Positions 17,464-25,112 of a stretch of 51,026 nucleotides of DNA are shown in pieces; positions within the stretch are counted from its first letter, which is position 1, and each line of letters begins with the position of its first letter. The notes beneath the pieces were generated by a model that saw only the letters and a list, made by a program, of their open reading frames with translations, ran no database searches and had not been told where the DNA came from. Origin of the DNA: Patescibacteria group bacterium (GTDB lineage: Bacteria > Patescibacteriota > Patescibacteriia > Patescibacteriales > UBA12465). Location of the stretch: assembly GCA_028692765.1 (NCBI GenBank), contig JAQUWT010000008.1, positions 1-51,026 on the forward strand. The letters are read 5' to 3'. Both the position numbers and the translations under genes were made by a program.

Positions 17464-17619
17464 TGCCCAACAAAAAAGGGCAGTCAACCTGACTACCCAC
17501 TGTTAGCAATAGCACGAAGCTACCGTTTTGCGGAGGTCAACTGCCCATTTCTGGCCGTAAAACGGCAAGACTAAGCAGTCTTTTCATGCTTTTTATTGCT
17601 AACAAATTGTAGGTAGTCA
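17464..17619 (-). ncRNA. Structured, pseudoknot-forming element with terminator-like end
   Basis: Nested and crossing complementarity: 17490-17497 with 17612-17619 (8 bp) and 17501-17511 with 17594-17604 (11 bp, perfect); 17522-17533 with 17555-17566 (12 positions, one mismatch, one wobble); hairpin AAGACT/AGTCTT at 17567-17582; and 17478-17489 with 17535-17546 (12 positions, two G-U), which crosses the long helix and makes a pseudoknot. On the minus strand the last helix ends in a T run (TGCCCTTTTTTG), like an intrinsic terminator, and TGCCC can also pair with GGGCA (hairpin 17464-17482). It sits just upstream of the minus-strand membrane protein gene. A cis-regulatory leader or an independent small RNA are both possible; the plus strand cannot be excluded. 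Confidence 0.55.
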
Positions 17620-17666
17620 TTTATAATTTAACACTAATCTTTCAAAAAATCAACTTGACCAAATGG

Positions 17667-17695
17667 TTTACAAAATGGTGTAAAAAAGGTAAAAT
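17667..17695 (+). promoter_or_regulatory. Promoter of the defence operon with overlapping inverted-repeat operator
   Basis: TTTACA, a 17-base spacer and TAAAAT lie 32 bases before the druA-like ATG. The -35 box is half of an inverted repeat TTTACA-N6-TGTAAA (17667-17684), the right size and place for a repressor site. A second TTGACC (17655) lies just upstream. Confidence 0.55.
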
Positions 17696-17727
17696 TATGG
17701 TAGGAGATTTTTATTCTCTATTTAATT

Positions 17728-18891
17728 ATGGCGAAGATTGTTGAAACAAAATTAAAGCAAAAGGTTGTATCTATCCTTACTAAACAAGGCTATGTTGTTA
17801 ATAGTAAAGGTTTTGTTTTAAAAGATGATAGCAGAGAAGTAAAGAGAGACGCTCATGTTTTTGCAAAAGCTGAAAGAATAAGTAAAAGTGAGAAATTTAT
17901 TACCGATAACATCGATTTAATAAGTCAGTATATGGTTGACGGAAAGAATTTAGATATCGCAAAGATTGATCCTCAGATTATAGAGGTAAAAACTGGATCA
18001 AAGTATGAAAAGATTTTTCGTTGGTGGAATTTAGTGTGGTGGAGTCTTCCTTATGAAAGGGCTTATGGAAGACAAATGCGTTTTGTAATTTGGGATCGTT
18101 TTCATAAGGCCCCCATCGGCCTTATTGGTTTACAAAGCCCTATTTTGAGTTGGAGTATTAGAGATAGTTATCTTGGTATAACTAAAGAAAAAAGAGACTA
18201 TTGGGTTAATCAATCATTGAGTGCGCAGAGGTTGGGTGCTTTGCCGCCATATAATTACATTTTAGGAGGAAAGTTGATCGCATCTTTAATGACCGCTGCA
18301 GTTATAAGGAAAAAATTTGAAAATAAATATAAGGGTCAAAAAACTATAATAAAAAATAGAAAATTGCCATCAAAATTATTATTTATTACAACAACGGGAG
18401 CCTACGGGAAAAGTAGTGTTTATAATAGACTTAAATTTAATGATGACTATATTTCTAAGTTTATTGGTTATACCCATGGGAGTGGATCCTTTCATATTCC
18501 GAATAATATTTATGAAGATTTTTTAATATATTTAAAGGATAAAGATTATGATATAAAGAGAGGATACGGCGCTGGGCCATCAAGGAAGTTGCGTTTAATA
18601 AATCAAGCAATGGAGTGTTTAGGAATATCAAATGGCACCAACCATGGTATTAAAAGGGCTATATATTTATTTCCCTTGGCCAAGAATTTAAAATCGGTAA
18701 TATCAGATAATGAAAAACCAAAATGGTTTGATAGAAATATTAAAGATTTGACTTCATTTTGGCGGGAAAGATGGGCTATGCCAAGATCAGAAAAACACAA
18801 AGAATATCTCGGTTTTTGTGCGGATAAATTTATAAAAGATACTATAGATGAGATAGGGAAATATAAAAAATTACATAACAGTGCAAAGTAA
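17728..18891 (+). CDS. DUF4338 / DruA-like protein
   Basis: Recognisable DUF4338 pattern in order: RWWNLVWWSLPYERAYGRQM, FHKAPIGLIGLQSPI, YWVNQSLSAQRLGALPPYNY, then FITTTGAYGKSSVYNRLKF, FIGYTHGSGSFHIPNNIYED, GAGPSRKLRLI and HGIKRAIYLFPLAKN. DUF4338 is the domain of DruA in type I Druantia anti-phage systems, whose molecular role is not settled; nucleic-acid cleavage or binding is often suspected. The Druantia helicase DruE is not present in this window. At 387 residues it looks complete. AT-rich codon use differs from the core genes. The NurA-like gene begins 2 bases after its stop. Confidence 0.85.
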   Translation: MAKIVETKLKQKVVSILTKQGYVVNSKGFVLKDDSREVKRDAHVFAKAERISKSEKFITDNIDLISQYMVDGKNLDIAKIDPQIIEVKTGSKYEKIFRWWNLVWWSLPYERAYGRQMRFVIWDRFHKAPIGLIGLQSPILSWSIRDSYLGITKEKRDYWVNQSLSAQRLGALPPYNYILGGKLIASLMTAAVIRKKFENKYKGQKTIIKNRKLPSKLLFITTTGAYGKSSVYNRLKFNDDYISKFIGYTHGSGSFHIPNNIYEDFLIYLKDKDYDIKRGYGAGPSRKLRLINQAMECLGISNGTNHGIKRAIYLFPLAKNLKSVISDNEKPKWFDRNIKDLTSFWRERWAMPRSEKHKEYLGFCADKFIKDTIDEIGKYKKLHNSAK

Positions 18892-18893
18892 AT

Positions 18894-20096
18894 ATGGATC
18901 AGCAAAACAAAAATTCTAATTACGCTTTTTTGCCAGATGATTTGTTGATGAAAATGTTGGATAAAGTTCCTGATACCGTTGGAAAAATGAACGGTATGTT
19001 TGATGTCCAGGACGAACCAATAAAGAAAGGCATAGAGGAGTTAAAAAATAAGGGGCTGATAAACAAAATAACAAGCAAAGAACATACTACTTCCTTAATC
19101 GCTGTAGACGGGAGTAATATTGTAGAAAAAATGACAGGAACAGACATTTTGCTTGCAATGGGTGTCGGCGTAGAAGGATTAACTAATGGAGAAACTGTTG
19201 GATGGGAAGACAATAAAAATCAGTATTATCAATGGCAAACTGTTTTACCTCACGGAGATGCAAATGCGAGGTTAATTCAAGGAATAATGTTTCTAATGGA
19301 GTTGAGTGTATTAGCTCATGCAAGCCATGAAGTTAGAATAATGGACGGCAATCACATGACTCCTATCTTAAAAATAAATAGCATGTTAAGCGCCAAGGAT
19401 GAAAATGCTGGTCCTGAATACTGCTCTGCTTTAACGGAATTTTTAAAAGAAACATATAATAAAATAATTCCTGATATTCCAGATATCGTATCAGCTGCCT
19501 TTAGTAATGAAAATATTGTAGCTATGGTTAAATATAGTTCCTCTCGGGATATACTTGAAAGCCACCTAAAAGATCATAAGGATATTAGGGTTGATGATAA
19601 AACTTTTTTTTCTCTTGGCCTTGCCCAAGACGAATATACCAAGCCATTATCCGTTGGACAGAGTAAAGATGAAAATAGAATATGGGGTGATCTTCATATA
19701 AAATGTAATTTAGATGCCATAAAGGAAAAAGATGAGTTGAATAAGGAATTTAAAAAGGTGTTGGAAAAAATAAAGACCAAGGATTATAAAGGGAGGTCCA
19801 AAGAGTCGGAAATATATTTTACATATTATAAACCATATGATGATGGACCGGCTTACAGGATTGAAATAAAAAAAGGGATAGCAAATAATCTTCCTAAATT
19901 GGAAAAATATCTTTTAAGCATAAAAAACCAAATAGTTTTCCCAGAAATTAGAGAACCTTATCCTCAGTATTTAGTAGATTTGATGGCCAAGAGTATCGCC
20001 ATGGGTCTTTTTTCAATTCAAGAAGCCATTCGTTTGTCTCCTGATTTAAAAATTGATCGAGGCAAATTTAATTTATTGTTTAATTATAGAACATAA
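18894..20096 (+). CDS. NurA-like 5'-3' nuclease
   Basis: NurA family nucleases form toroids that dock on HerA hexamers and resect DNA ends. The hallmark acidic motifs are visible: LIAVDGSN (catalytic Asp near residue 71) and the second one in VRIMDGNHMTPIL near residue 150. C-terminal segments PQYLVDLMAKSIAMGLFSIQ are also in keeping with the family. At 400 residues it is within range. The gene is tightly placed between the DUF4338 gene (2-base gap) and the HerA-like gene (13-base gap). Assignment rests on motif pattern plus the HerA neighbour. Confidence 0.8.
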   Translation: MDQQNKNSNYAFLPDDLLMKMLDKVPDTVGKMNGMFDVQDEPIKKGIEELKNKGLINKITSKEHTTSLIAVDGSNIVEKMTGTDILLAMGVGVEGLTNGETVGWEDNKNQYYQWQTVLPHGDANARLIQGIMFLMELSVLAHASHEVRIMDGNHMTPILKINSMLSAKDENAGPEYCSALTEFLKETYNKIIPDIPDIVSAAFSNENIVAMVKYSSSRDILESHLKDHKDIRVDDKTFFSLGLAQDEYTKPLSVGQSKDENRIWGDLHIKCNLDAIKEKDELNKEFKKVLEKIKTKDYKGRSKESEIYFTYYKPYDDGPAYRIEIKKGIANNLPKLEKYLLSIKNQIVFPEIREPYPQYLVDLMAKSIAMGLFSIQEAIRLSPDLKIDRGKFNLLFNYRT

Positions 20097-20109
20097 TTTT
20101 TATAAAAAT

Positions 20110-21906
20110 ATGTCAGATAAAATAAATTTTTCAAAAGAAATAATTGATGTAATTGCTAAACAGGATTCAACTATTGGTATTACTGGATCGCCAAGTACAA
20201 CTCTTGATATTGAAATTGATATTACGGAGGATAAAAAAACTGAAAGGGCTTTAGGGCAGATGGTTTTTGTTATGTTGAATGAGGACGGTAAAGATGTTTT
20301 AGTTATCGGACAAATAATATCCGTTGAAACTCAAAACAGATGGCACGAAGACCCATCATTTAAAGGTGTTATAAAAAGACATGGTAAGCTGCCGCATTTA
20401 AGCGGAACGGCAGATAATAGAATAGCAACAATTAGCGTACAGGCATGTTATGCGCTTGATGCCAATGAACCCATGGGTCATATTTTAGGAACATCGCCGT
20501 CTACAGGTGAAAATGTAAAAAAAATGAACAATGATGTTATGAAGGCTTTAGTAAAGAAACACGAAAAACATATAACTTATATGGGGAAAGTTTACGGAAC
20601 TGATGTTGATTTACCTTTATGGTTTAAACATTTTGACAAAACTAATAACGATGAGCTCGGCGCTAATGATGCGTACCATATAGGGGTGTTTGGTAAAACA
20701 GGCTCGGGTAAAACAGTGACAGCAAGTTATATGTTACTTGGATATACAAAAAATAAAAATAATTTGAGTGTCTTAGTTCTTGATCCCCAGGGGCAATTTT
20801 ATAATGACAAAGATTTATTGCCACCAAGAGGCCAAAAATTTGAGGATAGGGTAAAAGCAAGTGGAATGAACTTTAATAAATATGAAATAACAAAAGATGT
20901 ATATTTGCCAGGTGATAAATATGAGCTGTTTGGTGAATTATTGCAAAATAATAAATTTTTAGAGGAGGCGTTTAGACCGTTATATACAGAGGATAAAATT
21001 GAGGCTGCTAAGAATGTTATAGTTGATTATCTAAGAGGGAGATCAAATAAGCCCGGATTTAATTTAGGCAGCATAACGGACAGTAAAAAGTTATTAGAAG
21101 AAATGTTAAAAAGATTTTTAGAGGTGAAAGATGATGAGGAGAAAAAAATCGGTTTTTCAAAATATGTATATGGAATATTTGGAACTAAGGAGACAAGAAC
21201 GAGATTGCAATCAAGAATCAAATCTATTAGTGAAAATATAGATAGGCAAACCGGTATTTTGTCTAAATGGAATAATGCCTTGTACTTGTTTACACAAAAG
21301 AAAGAAGATAATACTAACAAGGTGTCGGTAGATGATATTGTGGACAAGATAGTAAACAATAATGGTAATTTTGTGGTTCTTGATTTAAGTCCCAAAAAAG
21401 GAGAAATAGAGAATGAAAATTTGCAGGCTTTATTTGTTAGTATAATTGAGTCAAAAATTGTTGAGGTTGGGGCGGATTTGTTTGCAAAGGGCGAGAAGGC
21501 AAATTGTTTGATAGTTTTAGACGAAGCGCATAGATTTATTTCCAAAGAGTCATCTGATCCAAGAATTAAGGAATTTACTAAGGAAATAATCGGCTCGGTT
21601 AGAACGACCAGAAAATATGGCATTGGTTATATGTTTATTACACAAACAATAGAGTCTTTAGATAATGAAATTTTAAATCAAATGAGAATATTTTCATTTG
21701 GCTATGGTTTGACTTCGGGATCTGAATTAAGAAAAGTTAGCGAAGTTATAAACAATAAATCAGCTGTTCAGCTTTATAAATCATTTATTGATCCAAGCAG
21801 TAATAACAGATTTCCTTTTATGTTCTTTGGTCCAATATCTCCTTTGTCGTTTACAGGATCACCTTTGTTTATGGAGGTTTACGGGGATATTTCAATGTTT
21901 AGTTAA
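20110..21906 (+). CDS. HerA-like FtsK/HerA-clade ATPase
   Basis: A 598-residue AAA+/RecA-like motor that forms hexamers and pumps DNA. It has an N-terminal HAS-type beta barrel (residues about 15-110, AVIGQIISVET-like strands), Walker A FGKTGSGKTVTAS near residue 195, Walker B CLIVLDEAHRFI near residue 470, a sensor/arginine-finger region SVRTTRKYGIGYMFITQT and a C-terminal brace. The frame is open upstream to 20053 but that part overlaps the NurA gene; the ATG at 20110 gives a clean 13-base gap. With NurA it would make a DNA-end-processing complex. Confidence 0.9.
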   Translation: MSDKINFSKEIIDVIAKQDSTIGITGSPSTTLDIEIDITEDKKTERALGQMVFVMLNEDGKDVLVIGQIISVETQNRWHEDPSFKGVIKRHGKLPHLSGTADNRIATISVQACYALDANEPMGHILGTSPSTGENVKKMNNDVMKALVKKHEKHITYMGKVYGTDVDLPLWFKHFDKTNNDELGANDAYHIGVFGKTGSGKTVTASYMLLGYTKNKNNLSVLVLDPQGQFYNDKDLLPPRGQKFEDRVKASGMNFNKYEITKDVYLPGDKYELFGELLQNNKFLEEAFRPLYTEDKIEAAKNVIVDYLRGRSNKPGFNLGSITDSKKLLEEMLKRFLEVKDDEEKKIGFSKYVYGIFGTKETRTRLQSRIKSISENIDRQTGILSKWNNALYLFTQKKEDNTNKVSVDDIVDKIVNNNGNFVVLDLSPKKGEIENENLQALFVSIIESKIVEVGADLFAKGEKANCLIVLDEAHRFISKESSDPRIKEFTKEIIGSVRTTRKYGIGYMFITQTIESLDNEILNQMRIFSFGYGLTSGSELRKVSEVINNKSAVQLYKSFIDPSSNNRFPFMFFGPISPLSFTGSPLFMEVYGDISMFS

Positions 21907-21922
21907 TTGTTAAATTAAAAAT

Positions 21923-22297
21923 ATGAAAAGAGTTTTTATTAGTTTCGCAATCGAAGATAAATATGCCAGAGATCATTTGGCATATCAGGCAAACAATGCA
22001 AAGGTGCCTTTTGAATTTGTTGATATGTCAGTTAAAGAGCCTTGGGATAGTTCCTGGAAAACAAGATGTAGAGAAAGAATTAAGCAGTGTGATGGTGTGA
22101 TTGCTCTGTTAAGTAAAAAAACGAGATTGGCCGATGGCGCTAAATGGGAGATGAAGTGTGCCGTTGAAGAAGGTGTTCCGATAATTGGCGTTCATATTCA
22201 CTCTGATGACAAAGGGCAAATACCTTCTGAACTTGAAGGTAAACGTGTAATTGAGTGGACTTGGGACGGGATAAAGAATTTTATTGATAGATTATAA
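21923..22297 (+). CDS. TIR-like (ThsB / DUF1863-type) protein
   Basis: A stand-alone 124-residue TIR-fold protein. The start KRVFISFAIEDKYARDHLA, the central KTRCRERIKQCDGVIALLSK and KWEMKCAVEEGVPIIGVHI match the ThsB-like TIR proteins that sense phage and make NAD-derived signals in Thoeris systems. Glu76 in AKWEMK is at the position expected for the catalytic glutamate. It begins 16 bases after the HerA gene and is followed after one base by a membrane protein gene, which suggests a sensor-effector pair. No ThsA-type SIR2-SLOG gene is present. Confidence 0.82.
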   Translation: MKRVFISFAIEDKYARDHLAYQANNAKVPFEFVDMSVKEPWDSSWKTRCRERIKQCDGVIALLSKKTRLADGAKWEMKCAVEEGVPIIGVHIHSDDKGQIPSELEGKRVIEWTWDGIKNFIDRL

Positions 22298-22298
22298 T

Positions 22299-22796
22299 AT
22301 GAGCCATAAAGAGTTATTTCAAATTGATAAAACCGTCTACGGCGATAATTACAACGAACACTTGTTGGAGCAGTATAAGCTTTATGTTGAAGGAATAGAA
22401 AAGATAAGCGATCGTCGCCATAATGCAAATAATTATTTTATAACAGTTAACACTGCCATCATAACTCTTATTGGATTATCTTTTAATGTAGATTTTTTAA
22501 AAGATAATAGTTGGATTAGGATTGTAATTGCTTTACTGGGTATTATTATTAGTGTTATATTTTGGTATTTAATTAGAGCTTATAAGCAGTTAAATACTGG
22601 AAAATTTACTGTTATACATAAAATAGAAGAAAGAATGCCATTGTCTCTTTATTCTTACGAATGGGATGTTTTGGGAAACGGAAAGGATAATGAAAAATAC
22701 TATCCATTTTCTCACATAGAACTTATTATCCCTCGGGTGTTTGGAATTTTGTATTTTATATTAGGTATTTTGTTTTTGTTGGGTTGTTTGAAATAA
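22299..22796 (+). CDS. Small membrane protein, likely partner/effector of the TIR protein
   Basis: 165 residues with an N-terminal soluble helix (LLEQYKLYVEGIEKISDRRH), two adjacent transmembrane helices (ANNYFITVNTAIITLIGLSF; IVIALLGIIISVIFWYLI), a cytosolic segment with KFTVIHKIEERMP, and a third helix at the C-terminus. The pattern resembles the RipA-like octameric membrane proteins, but I am not certain of that family. The ATG at 22299, one base after the TIR stop, is preferred over a start 15 bases upstream. By position it is a candidate for a membrane-disrupting effector. It is the last gene of the operon. Confidence 0.72.
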   Translation: MSHKELFQIDKTVYGDNYNEHLLEQYKLYVEGIEKISDRRHNANNYFITVNTAIITLIGLSFNVDFLKDNSWIRIVIALLGIIISVIFWYLIRAYKQLNTGKFTVIHKIEERMPLSLYSYEWDVLGNGKDNEKYYPFSHIELIIPRVFGILYFILGILFLLGCLK

Positions 22797-22945
22797 TTTC
22801 AATAATGCAACATGGATTTTTCTAACTTTTTCATACTAATTTGTCATAAAATATAATAAAATACCATGATTTATGACGCTATTGTGAGGTAAAAAACTCA
22901 ATGTTTTTAGAATTTGATTTTTTTATTTTTAAATCTTCATATATA

Positions 22946-22974
22946 TTGACAAATAAATATATATATGTTATAAT
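22946..22974 (+). promoter_or_regulatory. Perfect consensus sigma-70 promoter
   Basis: TTGACA (22946-22951), 17-base spacer, TATAAT (22969-22974) with an extended -10 TG at 22966-22967. It drives the PH-domain membrane protein after a leader of about 100 bases. Perfect consensus promoters are rare and imply strong or tightly repressed expression. Confidence 0.85.
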
Positions 22975-23004
22975 TAAGTTTAATAAAATTGTTCTTTAAA
23001 AATA

Positions 23005-23058
23005 ATTAGGTTAATTGCCAAGCTCATCCACGGGGACGAGTTTAGGAGTTAACCTAAT
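23005..23058 (+). promoter_or_regulatory. Structured 5' leader of the PH-domain membrane protein
   Basis: Perfect 10-base arms ATTAGGTTAA (23005-23014) and TTAACCTAAT (23049-23058) enclose an inner hairpin CTCATCC-ACG-GGGACGAG (23023-23040, one mismatch). The structure lies in the transcribed leader, 20 bases before the ATG, with no T run, so translation control or mRNA stabilisation is more likely than attenuation. I could not match it to a known riboswitch. Confidence 0.5.
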
Positions 23059-23078
23059 AATAATCAAATATTAAAAAA

Positions 23079-23639
23079 ATGAAAAAATTTGAAATTAAGA
23101 GCACTTTTGAAGGTATGCTCACTTCTTTGTTCAATTCTGTAATTTGGATTGTTATTCCAATTATTTGTGCTTATATTCTTGATTGGTGTTGCGCGTACTT
23201 CGGGTGGTCAAAAAGTATTGTTTATGATGATTTAATCGTGACACTTATGACAATTGGTTATATTATAATGGCGATTATTGCTCTTTGCTCATTTTGGAAT
23301 TTTTTTATGACTGCTTTTTATGGACCCACTAATGTCATGGTATTCTACATGAATGATCAGGAAAAAATCACCAAAATAACCGATACATGGTTTAGCTTCG
23401 TAAAAGTAAGGCACAACAAAGAGATTATTTGCGATCGTGTATTAAGTGTGGATGTTTATATTCCAACACTGGGATCAATCTTTAATACCGGCACACTAAC
23501 TATTACTTTTGTCAGCTTCGCAAACGCTGATTATAAAAAAGAGACTTGGGAAATAAGTGGTGTGAAATTTCCTGATATTATGAAGGAAAAAATTATCGGA
23601 GCCTCATCGGCTCATGAAGGTTTAAAGATTTCTCACTAA
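23079..23639 (+). CDS. Two-TM membrane protein with bacterial PH-like domain
   Basis: 186 residues. Two hydrophobic segments (residues about 14-36 and 54-80) are followed by a cytosolic beta-rich domain with the run DRVLSVDVYIPTLGSIFNT and WEISGVKFPDIMKEKI, which fits the bPH_2 type of membrane-associated PH-like domains. Function unknown. It has its own perfect consensus promoter and leader, and a terminator follows. AT-rich like the defence genes, so it is probably also cargo of the island. Confidence 0.7.
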   Translation: MKKFEIKSTFEGMLTSLFNSVIWIVIPIICAYILDWCCAYFGWSKSIVYDDLIVTLMTIGYIIMAIIALCSFWNFFMTAFYGPTNVMVFYMNDQEKITKITDTWFSFVKVRHNKEIICDRVLSVDVYIPTLGSIFNTGTLTITFVSFANADYKKETWEISGVKFPDIMKEKIIGASSAHEGLKISH

Positions 23640-23694
23640 TGAAGTATCATAAAAAAGCAAAAGGTACATTGTTCACCTAAAAAAGAACGACAAA

Positions 23695-23722
23695 TAACGG
23701 GCCCAAGGACCCGTTTTTATTT
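23695..23722 (+). terminator. Intrinsic terminator after the PH-domain gene
   Basis: ACGGG / CCCGT stem (23697-23701 with 23710-23714) followed by TTTTTATTTT. Confidence 0.75.
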
Positions 23723-23900
23723 TGTTAAAATATATTTTTTATGGGGTTTAATTGACAAAAATGGTTAGTGAAAATACCATATTTGATGTGATATTAAATT
23801 AGAATGCAAAATAAATTTAAACCGGACCAGCATTTATATAAATAAATATTCAAAAAGTAGTGAGTAGTGCGATTAAATAAAATATGTTATTATTTTATAT

Positions 23901-24170
23901 ATGAAAGTATTTAATATAATATTTGCTATTATTATTATCTTTTTCGTTTCTATTTTTATAATATATGGAACGATAAGCCCTTGCGGTATATTGAAAAAAG
24001 AAATCGCCAGACAATCTGGCGCAGAAAAAGAAGGGAAGGCAATGTATGCATTATTTGGCGGTTTTATTGAAAGGGGCGTTGATACACTTAGCCCGACTCA
24101 ATGTGTAATGGGAGTATATAAGGTAAAAACAGGAGGGGTTGATAAGACGATGAATGAATTGTTGAAATAA
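23901..24170 (+). CDS. Small single-TM membrane protein
   Basis: 89 residues: an N-terminal transmembrane helix (FNIIFAIIIIFFVSIFIIYG), then a soluble part with SPCGILKKEIARQSG, two cysteines and a C-terminus VDKTMNELLK. No named family recognised. AT-rich composition matches the island, and it is the last gene before composition returns to host-like at about 24271. The 200-base stretch upstream is AT rich without a clear structure. Confidence 0.6.
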   Translation: MKVFNIIFAIIIIFFVSIFIIYGTISPCGILKKEIARQSGAEKEGKAMYALFGGFIERGVDTLSPTQCVMGVYKVKTGGVDKTMNELLK

Positions 24171-24270
24171 AATATCGAGTAGAGTGGCGTGGTAAATTAT
24201 GAATCACGATTGTTACCTTTCCCCGATTATTTCGTTTATTATTATATTATAAATTTATTTTATTAATAAT

Positions 24271-24990
24271 ATGGAAAAGCATCCTCGTTTTGTGTTGTTG
24301 GGTTTGATTTTGGGCCTGAGCTTGATTGCCGCCGCCGCGGTGGTTTCCGGTTCTTTGCTGGAAATCAGGAAGTTAGATAATGTCGTGTCCGTTTCCGGTT
24401 CCGCTAAGCAGGCGGTGACGGCTGATTCAGCTCGCTGGACCGGTAATTTTTCCAGAACAGCAACGGTGGAACGGTTGAAGGAGAGTTATGTGCGGATGAA
24501 GGCCGATGAAAAAGCGGTCAGTGATTTTTTGCTGGCTCAAGGTTTTCAGGGGAAATTTGAGATTTCTCCGGTATTTATGAATGAAATTTGGAAAAATGAC
24601 GGCAATGCCCCCAAGGAATATAATTTGATTCAGAATATTGAGATTAAATCCGATGACGTCAACAAGATGAAAGAGCTGGCCAAAAACAGCGATAAGCTGG
24701 CGGAGCAGGGGATTATCTTTTCCGCCAATCCCGTGGAATACTATTACAGCAAATTACCGGAAATACGCGTTTCTTTATTGCCGGAGGCAATTAAAGACGC
24801 CAAGAATAGAGCGGAAGCGATTGCTTTAAGCAGCGGTAAAAAGGTGGATGTGGTTAAATCGGTGAGTATGGGGGTGGTGCAGGTGATGCCGGTGGGAGCG
24901 GTGGAAATTTCCGACTACGGCTCCTATGATACTTCCGGAATTGAAAAGGAAGTGATGGTGACAGTCAAAGCTTCTTTTGGATTAAAATAA
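24271..24990 (+). CDS. SIMPL domain-containing protein (DUF541)
   Basis: 239 residues with an N-terminal signal anchor (FVLLGLILGLSLIAAAAVVSG) and the SIMPL domain starting VVSVSGSAKQAVTADSARW. SIMPL/DUF541 proteins form oligomeric periplasmic or surface assemblies of uncertain role. Host-like GC and codon use mark the end of the accessory island. A second SIMPL gene lies at 33089-33829; the two are only distantly similar. Followed by a terminator, so monocistronic. Confidence 0.85.
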   Translation: MEKHPRFVLLGLILGLSLIAAAAVVSGSLLEIRKLDNVVSVSGSAKQAVTADSARWTGNFSRTATVERLKESYVRMKADEKAVSDFLLAQGFQGKFEISPVFMNEIWKNDGNAPKEYNLIQNIEIKSDDVNKMKELAKNSDKLAEQGIIFSANPVEYYYSKLPEIRVSLLPEAIKDAKNRAEAIALSSGKKVDVVKSVSMGVVQVMPVGAVEISDYGSYDTSGIEKEVMVTVKASFGLK

Positions 24991-24997
24991 GATTGTT

Positions 24998-25026
24998 AAA
25001 AAAGAGTCATTCAAGGCTCTTTTTTG
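24998..25026 (+). terminator. Intrinsic terminator after the first SIMPL gene
   Basis: AAAAAGAG / CTCTTTTTT arms around a 10-base loop. Confidence 0.85.
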
Positions 25027-25086
25027 CTATTTAAGTTTTACAATAATTCCATAATATGTTAATATATTAAAATAATTATTAATTGT

Positions 25087-25102
25087 CCAAACTTAAGTTT
25101 GG
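25087..25102. promoter_or_regulatory. 16-base perfect palindrome before the DUF378 gene
   Basis: CCAAACTTAAGTTTGG ends 10 bases before the ATG. Either a regulator-binding site or an mRNA hairpin that covers the ribosome-binding region. Confidence 0.45.
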
Positions 25103-25112
25103 CTAAAAAATT

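Noticed and set aside
17432-17515. Longer N-terminus for the minus-strand membrane protein
   Set aside because: The frame stays open from a GTG at 17515, but that stretch overlaps the structured element and terminator-like T run and lacks protein-like features; the ATG at 17431 gives a normal N-terminus before the transmembrane helix.
17478-17619. HDV-like self-cleaving ribozyme on the plus strand
   Set aside because: The order of paired segments at first resembles the nested double pseudoknot of HDV-like ribozymes, but the strand pairing with the 5' end lies inside the loop of another helix, and no conserved catalytic cytosine region could be placed.
17490-17619. Integron attC recombination site
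   Set aside because: The arms contain GTTAGCA and TGCTAAC, but in the wrong order and without the RYYYAAC/GTTRRRY consensus; no integron integrase is present.
23022-23041. Guanidine-II (mini-ykkC) riboswitch
   Set aside because: A single hairpin with an ACGG loop is present, but the class needs two such hairpins with a different closing pair, and the gene downstream is not a transporter of the known type.
15644-24211. AATCGTGA / TCACGATT at both ends of the island as attachment sites
   Set aside because: Only eight bases, inverted rather than direct, and expected by chance over 8.5 kb.
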